From SZUA-547 sp963669315 (GTDB lineage: Bacteria > Pseudomonadota > Alphaproteobacteria > Rhodobacterales > Rhodobacteraceae), in NCBI GenBank assembly GCA_963669315.1, contig OY770021.1:2790001-2854000 (forward strand): 64,000 nucleotides of DNA. Direction: 5' to 3'. The translations under genes and the position numbers were made by a program. The notes beneath the pieces were generated by a model that saw nothing but the letters and a program-made list of their open reading frames with translations, made no database searches and had not been told where the DNA came from. The first letter of the stretch is position 1. The number at the start of each line of letters is the position of its first letter. Shown here one piece after another: positions 61,113 to 64,000 of the stretch.

Positions 61113-62198
61113 ATGAACCGCACGCTCACCAATCTGGCCGCAGCCGCCGCGCTGGCCGTCACCGCAGCCGCGCCTGTCGCCGCTCAGGCTGCAGACAAAC
61201 TGCTTTTGAAAACACCAATCGCGTTCTCGACCGCCCTACCGGGCCTCGGCTCGCCGGTCCCGCGCGTGGCCGATCAGATGAAGCTGATGTCTGGCGGCAC
61301 GCTGAAGATGAAGGTGTACGAGCCGGGCAAGCTGGTGCCTCCGTTCGAGATCCTCGACGCGGTATCCTCCGGCAAGATCAACTCGGGCTACACCACCGCC
61401 GGCTACTGGGCTGGCAAGATCCCGGCGTCGCCGCTGTTCTCTGCCGTGCCGTTCGGCCCGGAGGCGGGTGAGTACATGGCATGGCTCTACTACGGCAACG
61501 GAATGGACCTGTATCAGGAGATGTACGATCAGGCGGGCTTCAACGTAAAAGTTCTGCCCTGCGCCATCATCGCGCCAGAGACGTCCGGGTGGTTCGCGAA
61601 TGAGATCAATTCGGCCGAGGACCTCGATGGTCTGAAGATGCGTTTCTTCGGTCTCGGCGGCAAAGTCATGCAGAAACTCGGCGTCGCGACCTCGCTATTG
61701 CCGGGTGGCGATATCTTCCCGGCGCTGGAGAAGGGCGCCATCGACGCCACTGAATTCTCCATGCCCGCCATCGACGCGCGTCTCGGCTTCCACAAGTTGG
61801 TGAAGTTCAACTACTTCCCCGGCTGGCACCAGCAAGCCACCGTCTTTGAGTTGATCATCAATAAGGATGTCTGGAATGAGGCGACCGATCAGCACAAGGC
61901 GATCATCGAGAACGCCTGCAAGGCGTCCATGGCCGACAGCTTCGCCGAGGGAGAGGCGATCCAGCACGCCGTGATGCTCGAGAATGTCGAGAAGAACGGC
62001 GTTGAAATCAAAAAGTGGAACGATGAGATGCTCTCGCTGTTCCGGTCCACTTGGGAAGAAGTCGCTGCGGAAGAGGCCGCGAATGACACGTTCTTCGCCA
62101 AGGTACTGGGCGATCTGACCGAGTTCCGCGACGGCTACGCCGTCTGGAAAGAGAACGCCTTTCTGCCGCGCACGTCTGCTGAGGTGAAAAGCCAGTAA
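61113..62198 (+). CDS. TRAP binding protein, TakP-like subgroup
   Basis: A 361-residue exported protein (signal AQA-AD, about 27 residues). Subgroup marks: GLKMRFFGLGGKVMQKLG with the carboxylate Arg, SLLPGGDIFPALEKGAIDAT and NYFPGWHQQ, as in TakP and lactate-binding relatives that bind 2-oxo or 2-hydroxy acids. Differs from the DctP of this window. GAGGAGGAA ribosome site. A terminator separates it from the permease gene. Confidence 0.88.
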   Translation: MNRTLTNLAAAAALAVTAAAPVAAQAADKLLLKTPIAFSTALPGLGSPVPRVADQMKLMSGGTLKMKVYEPGKLVPPFEILDAVSSGKINSGYTTAGYWAGKIPASPLFSAVPFGPEAGEYMAWLYYGNGMDLYQEMYDQAGFNVKVLPCAIIAPETSGWFANEINSAEDLDGLKMRFFGLGGKVMQKLGVATSLLPGGDIFPALEKGAIDATEFSMPAIDARLGFHKLVKFNYFPGWHQQATVFELIINKDVWNEATDQHKAIIENACKASMADSFAEGEAIQHAVMLENVEKNGVEIKKWNDEMLSLFRSTWEEVAAEEAANDTFFAKVLGDLTEFRDGYAVWKENAFLPRTSAEVKSQ

Positions 62199-62247
62199 TC
62201 GGCGATCCTTCGGCCCGGCTCCAAACCGGGTCGCCAATCCCCCCTTG

Positions 62248-62283
62248 CCGGGCGGCCGCGCCGTCGGTCGCCCGGTTTTTTTT
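62248..62283 (+). terminator. Intrinsic terminator between binding protein and permease
   Basis: CCGGGCG pairs with CGCCCGG (14-base loop), followed by TTTTTTTT. It should cut most transcripts after the binding-protein gene, giving more of it than of the permease. Confidence 0.85.
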
Positions 62284-62328
62284 CGAGAAAGCGCGCAGAG
62301 CGCTCAGGAAATAGAGGAAACCCCGGGA

Positions 62329-64000
62329 ATGTCGCACGAACTCAATATCCCCGCCGACGACCCCGTCGAGGTGTTCGAACACATTCTCGAACACGAAGAC
62401 ACGGATCGTCAGCCGATCGCCGACGCGCTGGACAAGTTCGTCATCACTGTCGGTCATATCGTGATGTGGGCCAATGCGGCGCTGATCGCCGCGATCATCG
62501 CTCAGGTCGGCCTGCGATATCTATTCGACACCAACCTGCCGAAGCTGGACGAAATTCAGTGGCATTTCTACGGCCTGACGACGATGGTCGGCCTGTCATA
62601 TGCCTTGGTCAAAGGCAGCCATGTCCGCGTCGATATCCTGCATGTGACGCTGAAGGACAGCGTCAGGCGCGTCATTGAAATCATCGGCGTCGTCGCCCTG
62701 CTGGCGCCTTTCATCTATCTTATGATCGATCAGGGCTACGACTATTTTTCGGAATCTCTGCGGGTGAATGAGCGGTCCGACAGCCCCACCGGCCTACCCG
62801 CGCGCTGGGTCTTCAAGGCCGTCATTCCGATCAGCTTCGCGCTGCTGGCCGTCGCTGCGCTCGCCCGGATCATCCACGACGTTCATGCATTGATGACCCA
62901 AAAACAAGGGCGCGCCGGGGCCGGGTGGGGCCGCGTGCTGCTGGTGATGGCCGGCGCCGCCATCGTCGCCGTTCTTCTCGCCACTCTGGTCGAGACGACC
63001 GAAGAGAAGCTGGTCGTCGCCATGTTCATGACCTTCATCGGTCTCCTGTTCACCGGTTTTCCGGTGGCGTGGGTGCTGGCTGGCGTCGGCGTCCTTTATT
63101 GCGGCGTCGCCTACCTGTTCGACAACGGGATGATGAACTGGACCGGGCTGGAGGAGACCCTGACCGGCCTCGACTATCTGACTCTGGGCGCCGTCGTGAA
63201 CCGGGTCTACGCCACCATGTCGAGCGCGGTTCTGGTCGCCCTGCCAATGTTCATCTTCATGGGGCTGATGCTGGACGAATCCGGTGTCGCCGAGCGGCTG
63301 ATGAACTCCATGCAGCGCCTCTTTGGCACCGCGCGGGGAGGCCTCGCCATCACAGTGACGGCGATTGGCATCATCCTGGCGGCGTCGACCGGCATCATCG
63401 GCGCCTCCGTCGTGCTGTTGGGCGTGTTGTCGCTGCCCGCCATGGTCAATCAGGGCTACTCGAAGCCCCTCGCCACCGGCGCGATCGCCGCTTCGGGCAC
63501 GCTGGGCATCCTGATCCCGCCCTCGATCATGCTGGTCATCATGGCCGACCAGATGGCGCTTTCGGTCGGCGACCTCTTCATGGCCGCACTGTTCCCCGGC
63601 CTGCTGATCGGTGGTCTGTACCTCGTCTACATCCTGGTGGTTGGTCTCGTCAGCCCGTCTTCGGCCCCGGTGCCGGAGGGCGCGAAGGCCCCGGACTGGG
63701 CTGCGGTCAAGGACGTGCTGGTGGCCGTTCTGCCGCCCATCGCGCTGATCTTCTCGGTGCTCGGTTCGATCTTCGCGGGCGTCGCCACGCCGACTGAGGC
63801 GTCGGGCGTCGGCGCGATGGGCGCCACCTTGCTGGCCGTCGCCTATCGCAAGCTGGACCTCAGCAAGCTGAAGAATGTCTGCATCTCGACCTTCAACACC
63901 ACCGCCTACATCTTCGCGATATTCCTCGGCGCGACCGCGTTCTCCTATGTGCTGCGCGAGTTGGGCGGGGATGAGCTGATCGAGAGCATGGTGGCCTCCA
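62329..64000 (+). CDS. TRAP fused small-large permease (QM), cut by window edge
   Basis: An open frame of 557 codons from ATG 62329 (RBS GAGGAAA) to the window end. Residues about 1-230 are a DctQ-like four-helix unit (LDKFVITVGHIVMWANAALI, KGSHVRVDIL). After about 230 a DctM-like unit begins (EKLVVAMFMTFIGLLFTGFP, ALPMFIFMGLMLDESG, GTLGILIPPSIMLVIM, GVATPTEASGVGAMGA) with no stop between, so Q and M are one polypeptide. The remaining helices lie outside the window. Confidence 0.9.
   Translation, partial: MSHELNIPADDPVEVFEHILEHEDTDRQPIADALDKFVITVGHIVMWANAALIAAIIAQVGLRYLFDTNLPKLDEIQWHFYGLTTMVGLSYALVKGSHVRVDILHVTLKDSVRRVIEIIGVVALLAPFIYLMIDQGYDYFSESLRVNERSDSPTGLPARWVFKAVIPISFALLAVAALARIIHDVHALMTQKQGRAGAGWGRVLLVMAGAAIVAVLLATLVETTEEKLVVAMFMTFIGLLFTGFPVAWVLAGVGVLYCGVAYLFDNGMMNWTGLEETLTGLDYLTLGAVVNRVYATMSSAVLVALPMFIFMGLMLDESGVAERLMNSMQRLFGTARGGLAITVTAIGIILAASTGIIGASVVLLGVLSLPAMVNQGYSKPLATGAIAASGTLGILIPPSIMLVIMADQMALSVGDLFMAALFPGLLIGGLYLVYILVVGLVSPSSAPVPEGAKAPDWAAVKDVLVAVLPPIALIFSVLGSIFAGVATPTEASGVGAMGATLLAVAYRKLDLSKLKNVCISTFNTTAYIFAIFLGATAFSYVLRELGGDELIESMVAS

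Noticed and set aside
1..64000. CRISPR arrays, phage structural genes, rRNA or plasmid replication genes
   Set aside because: No regularly spaced repeats, capsid/tail/terminase genes, rRNA or rep/par genes were seen.

Overview
The window is G+C-rich DNA from an alphaproteobacterium. The best guess is Rhodobacterales-like: two TRAP transport systems, a DctB/DctD pair, cytochrome c', heme-type bacterioferritin fold, a riboswitch-led thi salvage operon, and alpha-type DNA polymerase I and small CHCC zinc-finger protein. No ribosomal marker is present, so genus cannot be named. It holds about 53 apparently intact protein genes, one tRNA, several transposon relics and one candidate tRNA-anchored island.

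Layout. 1-189: start of recQ, cut by the window edge. 401-6353 (minus): a tight four-gene run of a small secreted protein, a secreted caspase-fold/Sel1-repeat protein, a lipoprotein and a two-domain glycosyltransferase. 6487-8920 (plus): a divergent three-gene overlapping run starting with a GT4-type glycosyltransferase; together these look like a surface-glycan cluster. 9327-10506: decayed IS3-family element. 10786-13981: TetR regulator with its own palindromic operator, cytochrome c', a DUF5519-like protein, an NAD(P)-binding protein and dodecin. 14065-16597: an intact IS21-family element abutting the decapitated remnant of a CPA1 Na+/H+ antiporter, which overlaps tail-to-tail with a small K+ channel-like gene. 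18491-19339: three transposase fragments of different families. 19506-23026: outer-membrane beta-barrel, secreted alkylsulfatase, bacterioferritin.

23173-29817: a TPP riboswitch followed by thiD-thiO-thiS-thiG-thiE-thiY-tenA-thiZ-thiX, mostly with start/stop overlaps. The set makes the thiazole half and salvages/imports the pyrimidine half; thiC and thiF are not in the operon. 29867-40439: dctB-dctD, dctPQM, terminator, an SLC13-type carboxylate permease with two RCK_C domains, and an M3 oligopeptidase, i.e. a C4-dicarboxylate/nutrient uptake block. The DctD-like protein has GAFAGA where sigma-54 activators have GAFTGA. 40497-47735: MBL-fold protein behind a Shine-Dalgarno-masking hairpin, a TPR/ATP-grasp protein, polA, dgkA, zinc-finger protein, an ABC ATPase without a partner. 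47742-50492: TSUP permease, then two secreted proteins sharing one CxxxC signature followed directly by a Sco-type CxxxC protein.

50578-50654 is tRNA-Arg(CCG). Its last 14 bases recur in the same orientation at 59130-59143, next to the 5' end of a broken tyrosine-integrase gene. The 8.5 kb between carries an AfuABC-like ABC importer, an inositol-monophosphatase-family enzyme, a HAD phosphatase and a D-lyxose-isomerase-like cupin, plus gene scraps: a candidate integrated island for phosphorylated-sugar use. 59190-64000: MarC-family membrane protein, FadR-type regulator and a second TRAP system (TakP-like binding protein, terminator, fused QM permease running off the window).
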